DNA of 64,000 nt, taken from positions 124,001 to 188,000 of the forward strand of contig WBMZ01010837.1 of NCBI GenBank assembly GCA_013400975.1, written 5' to 3'. Position numbers and translations under genes: made by a program. Below the pieces are notes generated by a model. That model was given only the letters and a program-made list of their open reading frames with translations. It was not told the origin of the DNA and searched no databases. The stretch comes from Atrichornis clamosus. Its lineage: Eukaryota > Chordata > Aves > Passeriformes > Menuridae. This document shows, piece after piece, positions 50,222-62,800 of the stretch; the stretch's first letter is position 1, and each line of letters starts with the position of its first letter.

Positions 50222-50508
50222 CAGGTAACAAGAGACAGGATGAGAGGAGATGGCTTCAAGTTGTGCCAGGAGTGGTTTAGATTAGATATTAGGATAAATA
50301 TCTTCACATAAAGGATTGTAAAGCATTGGAACAGACTTCCCAGGGAAGTGGTAGGGTCACCATCCCTGGAAGTGTTCACAAAACGTGTGGGTATGATACT
50401 TTGGGGTATCTTTTAGTGGTGAACACAGTGGTGGTGCTGGGTTGATGATTGGACTTCATGATCTTAAAGTTCTTTTCCAACCTTAGTGCTTCTGTGTTCC
50501 TGTATTCT
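50222..50508 (+). mobile_element. CR1 LINE 3' fragment, sense
   Basis: The plus strand reads as CR1: ACAAGAGACAGGATGAGAGG, then the GGTTTAGATTAGATATTAGG block, CAGGGAAGTGGTAGGGTCAC, CCATCCCTGGAAGTGTTCAC, and GATCTTAAAGTTCTTTTCCA close to the 3' end. It is the only near-full 3' end in sense orientation in the window. Confidence 0.92.
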
Positions 50509-53500
50509 TCAGTTTATGCAGGACAAATATGCTTGCAAAATATTAAAACACCATTGGCATAATTCAGTAAATGCACAAATGTACTGTGTTGTTCCTTGTT
50601 TTAGAGACTTGTTACCTTGGGAGTGAGATTTGAAAGAACCTTTAAAAAAATGTTTTAAAAAAAATCTCAGTATTTGAAAAATGGTAATTTGAAAAGGATT
50701 TTTGAAGCATTATGAACAACTGCTTTACTGTGAGGTTTTTGTGAAGTTGTAGGAAGGGTTCCTGTTATATAGAGAAAATAGCTTTATCAAGTAGAAATAG
50801 TGAAATAAGACCATAGTGCTGCCTATTTACTGCTTCCAGACCCACTGTTCATACTTCTAGAAAGCACAAGGATAATTTAAATGAAGCCCTTAAGCTGTCC
50901 TGGTGCTGGAGAGCAAGCCTGATGACATCTCAAAGTACTCAGGAGTGTGTAGGTTCTCAAAGAGAAGTTGAGAAGAGCCATAGTGACCCTAGTTATGCCC
51001 TTTGAACATAAAGGAAATCTTCTGGCTACATCTGACACAGAAAACATACCACATCCAGTAGGTGAAATTGGAGAAATCAAACCTTAAAAATAAGGCACAA
51101 CTTCCCAGGGGTAAAAGTAAGTAAACTTTGACATGGCATATTACGGAGATGACAACTGGCTACTGCTTGATGATGTTAAAATGAAATTAAGAATACTTCT
51201 AAAAGGCATGTTTTAATCCAGTTTCTGGGGCAAAGTCTACAATACCTCTGCAGAGGCACACTGGCTGTAGCAGTTCCTTCTGAGTTCAGAGTCTGTGAAG
51301 GGCAGTGTAAAACATCTCTAAGTAAAAGTAATGTGAAGAAAATTAGGAATATTTAGGATGACTATCAGTGATGTTTCTGTCAGTAAGATAAATGGAAGGC
51401 TGGTTTCCAAGATATTTGAATGTTACCTGATCAAAAAAACCAAACACCACAACTATTAATTATCTGAAATGGAAATCTGGAATATATTGAGTCTAGGCAT
51501 TTTTATTATCACTTTATAAATATGCTTATTTTCTCACCTCCAATTTTTACATCTAAAGAGAGACCAGCTCATGAAAATGGATCTCTGAAAGAGCTTGGTG
51601 GTGTCATTTTGTAGGTGAGTGGGAGTTTTAATGCTCAAATTTAACTTTCAGTGAAGGAGATGATGCCATGCTGTACTGTGATTCTGCTAGGAAGCAGCCA
51701 GGAGAAACTCCTTAGTAGGGAAGGAGGCCTCTGAAGGTTGAAGAGGCTGAGGGACATCCCAGCTTGAATTTTTTTATTATTTTTTTATTTGTACACTAGA
51801 TCCAAAATGGGTATGTTTAAAGATACCAACAGTTATCTTCCTATTTAGTGGACAGGAGATACAGAAAAGAGAGACTTGGGTAGTCACATTGCCTTGGCAT
51901 TTGGCCCTGAAACTGGCACTGGTGAGACAGTAAGGCTGCCAACCCCCCTGCCATCACTGCCTGTCATAGGTTGTGAGGATGTGACTTAAAGGAGCTGAGT
52001 TACCAGCTCTCGCTCTGTCCCACTTTCCTGGGCTACTGGAAAAGCTCCTGGTGACATTTCATCTTGCCTTCTTGGAAGGCTGCTTGGTACGCTCCCTGGT
52101 TTTGTTCCCAAGCCAGTTTATCGGGATATATGATTGTGGATAGGATTAATTATAATTCTGGGAGGAGACAGCTAATCAAGGACAGAGAAATAGTATCAGT
52201 CCTATGACCAGTGAACTCATGTTAAATTCAAAGCCTATAGTAAGCAGCAGGCGGTTATTTACTGTTTGTAAAAGTTGAGACTTTGACACATAAATGCTGC
52301 AAGATCAATGTTAAGGAAAAATATTAATAATTTGCACATACAGTACTCTGGCATATATAAGGTTCAATGAGGGATTTAAAGGAGAATCTTACACTGGTCT
52401 TACACATTTTGAAGTAAAGATAAAAATACCTAGACAATCATTTCCTAGGACATATAAAGAGGAGCCTTGCTATTCACTTAGGGTGAATTCAGGATAGATT
52501 TTGAGGTGTGTAAGACACTGCATATATAGAGATACAGACTGAAGTAAAACTCAGGCTCTTTTCACAGCAAGTGCTTTTCTAATTCAAAAATTGATGTTTT
52601 GTTAGCTTCACTGTTCACATAAAACCAGTTGCAGGCATAGGGAGAACTCAGGGTACATGCACAGCTATTTATTCCTACTTGCTGTGATGACTGCACTCAT
52701 TGAGGGTAGAAAAATAACTGTGGTGCATACACAGACTGATAATCTGGCCTACGTTTTTAGCATGGTATTTCAGGCTAGGCATTTCACTGTTAAGCATGAT
52801 ATCAGTAATAAAGCTGCCAGTCTTTGTGTATCAATGGCTGCCTGTCTGCTCTGATTATGTGACTTTACAGAAGCCGTTCAATTTTTAGGCGTGTTGGGCC
52901 AAACTCAGCATTGACTTTCACCCTGTGAAGTTTTATGAAAGTGAATTAAAATAGCAAGACAGCACAAGAATCAAGAGGGGATATGGTCATTGTTCATTTT
53001 AACTGTGACTGGATGGTGGAAATAAAGACATTATTTTGTTTGGGCAAATCTTTTAGCTTTCATATGGGAGGACACTCTAGTTAAAATAGTTGTTTTCCTT
53101 CACCTAAATATTAAAAAATAATAAAAAATAAAAAGGGAAATTACTTTAATAAAACTTCAAAGATTTAATTCGGTGTAGTGTTATAATTTGTCATTCTATG
53201 TCTTGTCCTTTCATTTATCTTCTGTGAGTTGGGTTTTCTGCCAACTACATCTGCCACAATTCATTATTTTCTTCTCTCCTCTTCCCTCAACTTTAATTCT
53301 CTCATTAGAGGGGGTCAGGCTTCAATGTTTTCCAATTTCTCAGCAGTCATTTTTACAATATTTCCTCAAGATAATCAGGCACTATTCAATAATAGTTTTC
53401 TTGGCGACTGATTTTCCCCCTGGAAACAGTTTTGATAGAATTATTTTGATTGGTCCTTATGCATGCACAGCTATCAGAGAAATTGGAGTTGTGCAATATC

Positions 53501-55384
53501 CTGCATGCTCAAATCTGTTTCTGTGTCCTGATGCACAAACTTCTTTATTTATGTATGCCTAAAATACTTTCAGAATTGTTGTAGTGTGCAGTGTAGGTAT
53601 CCAATGTGTTGGTGTACGTATGCCAATGTTGTGTGTAGAGAGATCACATAAATATCAGAGATAGCCTTCATTCTTCTAAATACAACTTTTATTTGCTTTT
53701 TGCTATTACTGTGCTGTGATGTGTCCAGATCACATTTGGCATCTGTTTATAGTTTTAGCAAAAAATCTATAGGAAAAAATTCTCAGGCAGCACTTTGCCC
53801 TATTTTCGACTTCTCGTCTTTTTCTATCCCAACTTCTGGGATTATCAGCTGACAGAACCTGATTTGTCTTACATACCTTCATATCCGCAAAAATGACTAT
53901 TTTGTCTGTACAGCAGTTAAAGTTTGTTGCTTAATTTTATGAAGAGGGTACTGTTATCATTCATGCTCTTCATGTGTACTTCAGTAATTTTTTTTTAAAG
54001 CAATTCCAATATTTGTAAAACAGAAAGTAGGAGAATAAACAGAAGTATTACTGGAAATTGTTACATATTCCACTAGATGGCAGGCAAACATTTGAAACCA
54101 CTGCTGCAATGTTGTAAAATATCCCTCTTAGTTTTGCATGGATTCTAATAAATAGTATTTTAGGATCAATTTCCAGTTTAATGAAGGATTGGTTCAATTT
54201 AACCTTTTGATTTATTTTTAAAACATTTTAAAACTAAAAGGAAGAATAAAAAGCGTGGTATTGATTGCATGATTTTGGCTCACAAAAGAGGGATTGAGGT
54301 TTAAGCACTTAACATTTTGTATGTTTTGGATTTAAATTTAGCTAAAATGGGATAAACCAGTGGTAAAATAGCCACAGCAGAGAAAGTTTTCAGCATGGGA
54401 AATCTGTAGTGGCATCTCTTTCCTTTCATTCAGAGTAATAAAATTTCACCAAACTGCCTTAGAAACTGCACTGAAGGAAGTTCTGCCACCCTCTGTAGTT
54501 CATAACCACCTTAGTTTTTCCTTTTTTGTGTTTATGTACTTTCTGGCAATTAATCAGGACTCTGCAGTGTTTAAGAGAAGAAGGCACAAACAGGGTCAGG
54601 TTGGCACATAGAGACTAACTGTAGTGTAGGAAGATGTGCCTCCCCTGGTGCGGAGATACCCAATGGATGTACCAATACCATAGTAGCATACAGTTTAAAA
54701 TAAATACCAAATAAATAGTCACATTTATTAAATGTGGTAGATTGTGTAAGAATTAAGACAACTCCTACCATTTCCGGGACTGAAAATAGAAGGTGGAGGC
54801 AGGATGAATACTCCCACCTGCCCTCAGGTGAGGACCTCATTTCTATCCACCAAATATGTTCCTGAATTGCTTTCTTCTCTGTGGTCTCCAAAATGAGAGG
54901 GAAATGGAGGTAGGATGAAGATTTCCTAAAGTAGGATATTTAAGGGGGTAGGCTAGAAGTGCCATATTAATCTTCAGCCTCTCTCCATAGAGGATAATCT
55001 TTCAGGGACAAGGGGTAGCTCACAGCATAATTGGATTAGGTTATCAAGGGTTAATTAGCGAAGAGAAGGCTGTCCCCATCTCCGACCCAGTACTCCCCAC
55101 AGTTCACCCGTGAAGTCATTTCCCACATATTTAATAAAATTGAAATTTTATACTTTATGGTGGTGGTATTTTGTGGAAAAAGAAAAACAAAACTCAGATT
55201 ATTTCAACTATCCTTCAACCTCTGTTTTTCTCTGCAGTCAGTGGAGAGAGGCAAGCTCTCAGTGGAGAGGGGTAAAGAGAGCACTAAAGTTATTCTGAAT
55301 TGCTCTCTAAAGGAAACTCTATTGACTCAAAAGGTAACCCAAGGAGACTAGTATCCTGAGGCTAAGATTAGTCTTTGCAAATAT
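50509..55384. other. Gene-free intergenic sequence with one CTCF-like motif
   Basis: AT-rich DNA. The longest open frames here (for example 53188-53562 and 54571-54891) show no recognisable protein, no exon-intron partner and ordinary composition, so I do not call genes. Confidence 0.55.
54070..54083 (+). promoter_or_regulatory. CTCF-like core motif
   Basis: The segment CCACTAGATGGCAG fits the CTCF core consensus CCASYAGRKGGC at every position. Occupancy cannot be judged from sequence. Confidence 0.5.
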
Positions 55385-56850
55385 TCCCATTAGATCACCT
55401 ACTCTGACTTCCTGTATTTCACAAGCCTTTGAATTTCACCCAACAACCTCTCTATTGAGCTCAATAACTTCTGTTTAGATAAAGCATATCCAACAAGACA
55501 TTTATTTTTCAGTTAAAGACCTTAATAGAGATAGTGTATCCACTGCTTCCTTTGTTGGTTTGTTCCATAGTTAATCATCTCCACTGTTAAACTTTGTGTG
55601 CCTTATTTCTTGTTTTAATTTATTTGGCTCGAGCTTGGTACACAGCTGCTTGCTATGCTTTTTCCTTCTTAAGTAAAGAAGAACCCTCTAGTCTGTGGGA
55701 TTTTCTCCTGAGGGAGCTATTAGAATCAACTCACCACTCTATCTCCCTTGTGATAAATTAAGAGGATTTTCCTTTCTGTAAAATATTTTTCTTTTTCTTT
55801 CCAGTACTTGTTCTGGTCTTCTCTGCAACCTGTGGGGTTTTTCCTTTCCCTTCAATCTGATAGCAATCTCACCTGTGCTGTGTGGAGATAAGATTGGTCT
55901 GATTTGCTTCAGTATCACACTCATGAATCCCTTTGCTTAATGCTTTCTCAGCTATCCCTTAAGTCCCTTCTGGAGTTACTGTTTCGCAGACCGTGGTTGT
56001 CCACTTTTCAAGGATGGCCTGACTTATTGCAAGTTCTTTAGTTTTTCATATATCTGCATTAAAATGGCTTTCATTTGAATTGGTCCACCTTACTGAACAG
56101 TTCAAAATCCCCCTTTCTGTCTGCCTCGTCTTTACATTTACGAGTCTGCCAGCTTTTGTGTGAACTACAAACCATATCAGCAACATTTTCTTCATTTAGT
56201 TCCTAGTTATCCATGACAAAGTATCAGCTCAGCTACAGAACCTTGCAGCACCCTGCTAAAATCAGGATGGTTGCTCCTGCGTGTGTGGGATCTCGCATTA
56301 TGTAATATGGCCACAATGTGTAGTTGTGTATATGCCCTTGTTAAAATCAAGTAGCAACAGTGTCTTTGTTTTTAAATAGTGAATTTGGGAAGATTTATTC
56401 ATTTCTGAAACCTATGAAAGGAGTTTTTATTGAGATTGTGTAAGCCATTAAAAAAAATAAAAGGCTGTCAGGTTTTCTAAGGTCAGAACTCCTGTGAAAG
56501 TCCAAAAGCATGCAGTTATAGATAGAGTGGTGACTTGATTATAAACCAAATTAATAATCCCATCAAAGAATGAAGTAAATTTTATTTAACAAGACCTATT
56601 TTCTACAAAACTATGTTGACCATCATTAATTACATCCGTTCCTTTAATTTTGTATTAATTGAATCCCACATCAGCTTATTAGCTTTTCCATTAATTTTCC
56701 CTGGCTTTTTTGTGATGCTTACTGGTTTTAAGTTACACGGGTCATCATAGTTCCCCTTTCAAAAGAACGGTGCAATATAAGTGCTAATTCAAGAGTTATC
56801 TTATTTCTCCAGATTTTTAAATGCAGAGCATTAGACTAAAGATCTTTTTC
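55385..56850 (-). mobile_element. Old 1.5-kb CR1 LINE with reverse-transcriptase remnant
   Basis: Read antisense, the plus strand follows the 3' half of an old sauropsid CR1. Landmarks are CTGACTTCCTGTATTTCACA and GAGCTCAATAACTTCTG near the 3' end; CACTGTTAAACTTTGTGTGC at about 55583; CACCTGTGCTGTGTGGAGAT at about 55870; and CACATCAGCTTATTAGC at about 56667. On the minus strand at 56719-56773 one frame gives APFF, a stop, KGNYDDPCNLKPV, which resembles the conserved CR1 reverse-transcriptase stretch ending in a DDP-N-PVS motif. Stops and frameshifts show it is dead. It is far more diverged than the other CR1 copies, so it is much older. Exact ends are uncertain. Confidence 0.8.
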
Positions 56851-59800
56851 TTAAGTTTTCCTTAATCCCACTATTTTTCTTAACTGTGCATAACTAGCTC
56901 CTTTGCAGCTGCAAGTATGTGTATATTAATATAGGATGTAATATTTTAATATTTCTATTTTCTACAATTTTGTATGTCTTACTCTTTTAGCTGCTGTTTG
57001 TAAATAAAGAAAGTAGACGGAGTTCTTCCCTGACCCCAGACAGTATCAAAGTATGGAAATTCATTTGTTTTTTACTGGTTAAAATGAGAATGAATGCATT
57101 CCTAATTCTTGTAGGTATCTTTTGTGCTACAAACTTGTAGCTGTTGAAAATGCATCGTGTTGTTAGGGCTGACTGTATGGGAGTCACCAGATGGCACTGT
57201 TGCAAGTGTCTTGTTGATCCTTTTGTCTAGAGGAGACAACATAAAAATAGGCCTTAAACGATATACTTAGTTGTTATTTGTTTATTTTTCCCTTACAGTT
57301 GCCAAGCTGAAATCTATCACAAGCTAAATATTTTTTCACAGGCTTTGTAGTAGTCCAAAGGTTTGGCCTGTGAACATACCCTCAGACTACAAACCTCACA
57401 AGAACCAGGTGGCCTAAGGGGTGGCCAAGACTATGATGTTATTCAATTGTCAAAATGTTTTTTGAAATTAAGAGTCATTCTTTGGAGAGTGAGAAGTTTA
57501 AGCAGCTCCTACACAGCCTAGCAACATTTAAAGCATCCTGAGCCACAAAAATATGAGGGAAAACATTATTTTATTTGCTTCTCTGAGTCAGACAGAAAGG
57601 TAGGGACATTTATTATGTTTCATTATCAAAATCAGAAAGAAAAAGGGGAGTGATAAAGTTATTTCAGTGTACTGCAGCTTCTGATGAAGTCCTGAAAATC
57701 TTCACACGGCAATTTCAGATCTGACATATGGAGAAGAGTAGGAAGACAGAGGACTGACAATGACAGAGACAAAAACATTATGAGGCTGTGTAATGAAACT
57801 CATACATCTCTTACACTCATTTGCTTATCAAACTACTAATTGTAGTAAATTCATAAAAAACCATAAAATTTGCAGGAATATATTGAATATCATTGCAACT
57901 ATACGTGCTACTTTGGTGGTTTGGGGTTGCATATTTCCTATAAAATTATTTTCATGTGTCAGTAAAGCTGTGAATCCAGCTTACTTGTTTGGGCCCTGTA
58001 CACTTAAACTTTATTTGTTTATCTATTTGCTTCTCAGTACAAGGATTATGCCAGATTATGTACATGTGAATATACACGTACCTACTTAATCTTTAGTTTG
58101 CTATGTACCTGTTCAAAGTGTGAAGCCTAGTATTTGACACTTATTTAACATCTGGTTAAACACCACTGAACTATTTGACACTGAATGTACAATAATATTT
58201 TCTCAATTAAAATACCTGTTGGCATTCAATAGAATAAGCATAATCAGTTTGCTGGGGAATGTCCCCATAAAACACCACCTGTCCAGGTGTAACCTATGCC
58301 AGCTAAGCAAAAAGAAATTATATCCATATTTATCATAATGTATAATCTTTGTACTTTAAATTTTTATATATATGTGTGTGTGTGTGTTTTAAAGTAGACC
58401 CACACCATATACAACATAATTCACTGAGGAAATATAGTCTGATATATTGACTCTCAACAAATCCTTGTTCATACAAGGTGAGGCACAGGAACATTAGTAT
58501 ATACATTTAACACAAGCTTCATGTTTTAAGGCCATGTTGAAAATAAATGCTCTGTAAGCAACATAGAGTACCATTTCTCTCACTGGAAGGTGGGAGGCCT
58601 AACCAGTCTTGTACTAGTGTTTCCTAGAGTGCAAACATTTAAGGTGGAATGTTAAACAAATATTTTAATTGCTTCTATAAGCTTGTTCATAGCCACTTCA
58701 ATCTAAGTTCATTGGTTTACCACGCGCTCAGTGTGACTTTCCATTTTTAAGTTGGACACTAGTGATTTTGCTGCATCTCCTTTAGCTGATGGTAATCTTT
58801 ATGCAAAGAGGTGAGAACTGCTATTAGAACACTGTCTAACTATATATGAAAAAGAAAGTTCCTCTCAGGAGAATTTCAGGAGCTAACACCTCTTGCAGCC
58901 CTGTGCTGTAAGTAGTAGGAGTTGTCCTCTCTTGCCAGGCCCTGGCTGGAGTATTCTAGCTCTCCTGGCTGTATCTCAAACTGCCAGTTTAAATGCATGG
59001 ATGAAAAAGGGCCTTCAGATAAAGGTACAAAGGTGTTCCAGATACCATGGAGATAAAAGACACATGTAAGTACTTCAATGGATTCCTTGAGTTGTTTGTA
59101 GACACATTTTTTACATTTTTTCCCTGTATCCCTTGCCAAAAGATCATCATAGTCACCCTACTTTTTGTGTTCTTCAGTGGTTATTTACATGCCATCCTCA
59201 CTACCTTTTACTCACTTATGTTCTTGCTGTTACTGGGTTAGGGATAATATTTTCTCAGGCCACAGCTGAAATGTTAATCCATATAATATTTCTGTCGCCT
59301 CCACGTGGATTGTTGTAATTCGTTTCTGGTGTCTACCTGATTGCAAAACTTCACAAGTTCTGTTTTACATAAAATGCTGCAGCTGACATGCTTATTCATC
59401 TTAAACCAAATTAGCATATCACCCTGGTCTTTTGATCCATGCTATGGCTGCCAGTCAGAGTAGAGCTTCCTTCCTATACGACCTGGCATGCAGTGATGCG
59501 TGATGATGGATTCTGGCCACAGGTATTAATGAAAGCGTATAGTTTGGGCAGTAAAATATTGCCTTGCTCCTTTTGCACACTATAAACAGCCTTTTTCTTT
59601 GCTTTAGATTTATGTGCTAACACTTCTAATAACGTTTAATGTTTCTAACGCTTCTAAACCTTTCTTGGTACTAGGAATGGGAATGGACTCCTCAAGTGTT
59701 CTGGTTGAAATAATGTGTCCTCTAGCTGCAGAAAGGCATGTTGTAAAGTTTCTTTCTAACAAGGAGTTTGCTGGACAAACAGGACTCAACTGTTTTCTGT

Positions 59801-62800
59801 TTCCACTTTCAATATGGATTATGGAACTTTTTAAGCCTGTGTCTGCAAGACTTTGTGTGGAATAGGAAAGGAATTCACAAGCAGCTTTTCCCAGACTCTA
59901 TACAGGGTTTGGAAGTCTTTAGCAATATAGGGAATGAAGACAAAATGCCATTTTTCCTGACACATTTCCATGGGGAATAGTACCACCAAAGCACAATACT
60001 GTTCTATTTTAGATCTAGGAACACGGAATGAATTTTGCTGCTGAGAACATAATTGATAAACTACAGTTATTTGAAGTGAACCTATTTAAGAAAATTTGAT
60101 GACAAAGAATGAGTGTCTCTAAGAGTATTAGTGTATTCTTTCATACCTGTATAACCCATGAAAGCACTCATCTTGTTTCAGCTTTTGGTTACAATCCTGT
60201 CTTGGATATATATATTTTTCCCTTACAAGCTACGGAAGAATTCCCATGCACTTGAATAGTTTGTGAGGGAGACCTGCTTCCCTCATGCTATAACCTGACT
60301 TTGCAGGTATTTAGCTTGGAGATTCACCATGTCTAACTTCACATTTCCTGTTGTGAGGTCTACTGTTGAGGTGGTTGTCTAAGGCATATTTGTTTGTTGG
60401 TGGAGAGATACAATTTTGGGGCAGAGTTCTGACTTGTTTTGTGGATAAATCAAATTATATTAATCTGCTAATTATCTAGATTAAATTATAAACATCCTTT
60501 TATTATCGATCAGATGAATTTCATTCTTGGAGACACAACCACCATTAATTATATAGTATTTTAGCTGGGTGCTGTGCAACTTGTTGTATGAATAAATGTT
60601 CACATGCTGAGGGCCTTATATTAACAGATAATCTGAAAGTTATCTGATTTGAAAAGCTCAGTAAATCACATAGTACCTAAACGACACCGGAGGAAATTCT
60701 AAACCATATTATTATAATCTGATAGCTATTCAGAGCTTTCACCCTCCTTACTAGATAGTTACACCTGTATTAGGCAAGCAAAAGAATAAAACCCCAAAGC
60801 ATTGTGTATATATACATTTGCTTAGACACTATCAAAGATATGTGACCTGTGTACATAGTAGTATGCATTTTTTATTCTAGTTAGAGATTGAAAGAAACTG
60901 AAACACAGAGGGATGTAGTAACTTGATATACAACCAGGGTCACATTCTCCTTGTCTTACATGAATATGCACATGAATAATGAGACCCATTTTTTGGCCTT
61001 CTCTAGTAGCAGAACTAAAATTAAACAGAAGAGCTTCCTTAATTCCTTCCATTATAATGCTGCTCATCTCAGCAAAGCTAGGAACTTGCATGGTACTAAA
61101 GCCAGCATTTTTATAGGCTTTTTAGATATATTGGCATTTTAAGTATAATTATTTGAAAAAATAAATCTAAGTACTGGGAAAATAGTAAAATAGACTTGCT
61201 ATTTAGTAAAATGGTTTCATTTTTTTCATTAGATTGTCCATGTTTCAAAAGTAGCTCATACATAATATTTACTTTTTGCAAAGAAAATTAAGCAATTATA
61301 TTTTCCAAGCAGGTAGAATTTTCATGTTATTTGGCTATTAAGTTTTCTCATATACCGTGTTATTTAAGGATGAAAAATGAGACAGATTTTTAAAAAGTAA
61401 GAATCCTACATATAGTAACGCATAAATTTTAATTCCTGAAATGCTTGACATAAGTATCTCTGGAAAGTTGCTGTGTGTTTTTTTCCCTAAAGAAACACAC
61501 ACACACACATACAGATATTTAAGTCTACACCAGATAATTAGGTGTCTTTGTACAATTGCATAAACACTGTAGTGCACTGAAACATTTAATATTTAGTCTG
61601 TTTGTCATAAATATTAAATCTTGATTTATTCATAGAGCTGCAATGAAATACAAACATATATGCACATATATGTACCACCAATTATAAAAACTGATATTCA
61701 CAGTGGAATATTCTAATGTGTTGGTCCACTGTTTATTCTCAAAATTGTTTCCCTCAGGCTCCATTTCTGCTACTGTACCATCTCAAGTGGATTTGAATTT
61801 GAAAGTGTTCTCTAGTTTTGAATGTTAATGCATGTCATTGCACTATGGCTCTACAAGAAGGAAGAATGTTACTATCAAATAAAAACACTGGAAGTTTTGA
61901 AGATGTTTTTTAAGTCCCAGCTCTGACAAAAATAAGAATGCTTTCATTTTTGCCCATGAAAATAAATTAATCTTGCTGTATAAATAAAGGAAATGTATTT
62001 ATTTATGCAGAAAGCACACTAAAGCTTTTTTAAATGTGCAAAGTAAAGTAATCGGATGAAATCACTATTGATAAGAAATGATAATTCATATTATGTTAAC
62101 ACCATGAACAAGGTCAAGACCTGTTCTGGGTTTTGCATAGAATTGAAAGAAAATCATTCTGATATTTCTTAAAATTTGATTTATGCCAGCAATGAATATT
62201 TAAAAAAATGAATACCTATCCAATAATCCATCCTTGGTGAAGATTCAGCTAAACCTTGTAGTAGAAATTGCCTTTTGGCTTGGCCTATTTGTTTTAAATC
62301 TCAGACTCTCTTATTTGAGATTTTAAAAGAAAGCCATTTTTTATGGAGATTGCAGTGTAATAGATGAAATGGTAGCAGGATTTGTTTACATAACATTTGG
62401 TAGAAGGAAGATATCTGAACTCATACCAAAAATATCAGCAATCTGAATGCTATACTGTAAATCATGTTGCACACATTAAAAGCTCTCACATATACAAATG
62501 AAATTTGTCCAAAGTCGTTACTTTCAGAAACCAGACAGTCTGGGACAATAGTATGTAAGCCATTAATTTGATTTTTCTTCTGTTTTCAACCAGTCTTTCC
62601 ATATTAGTGGGTTTTTTTCCTAATTGATATGGAAAGATAATATAAGTTATCTACCACATTGCATTTCAGGAGCTTGGGGTCTGGATATTTTAGCCCTTAC
62701 TTTAATGAACACTTTTTATTCCCACAAACAGTCCTACTGGTGTCTATGAAATTATGCCTGTTGGTATTGCTCTTTTAGAGAAGATGTAAGAATTTTGCCT

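Noticed and set aside
53188..53562. 124-codon plus-strand open frame
   Set aside because: Phe/Ser-rich translation of AT-rich desert DNA with no family resemblance and no promoter or splice context.
54480..54500. Possible reverse-strand CTCF motif (CCACCCTCTGTAG)
   Set aside because: Only a partial match to the core; two key positions differ.
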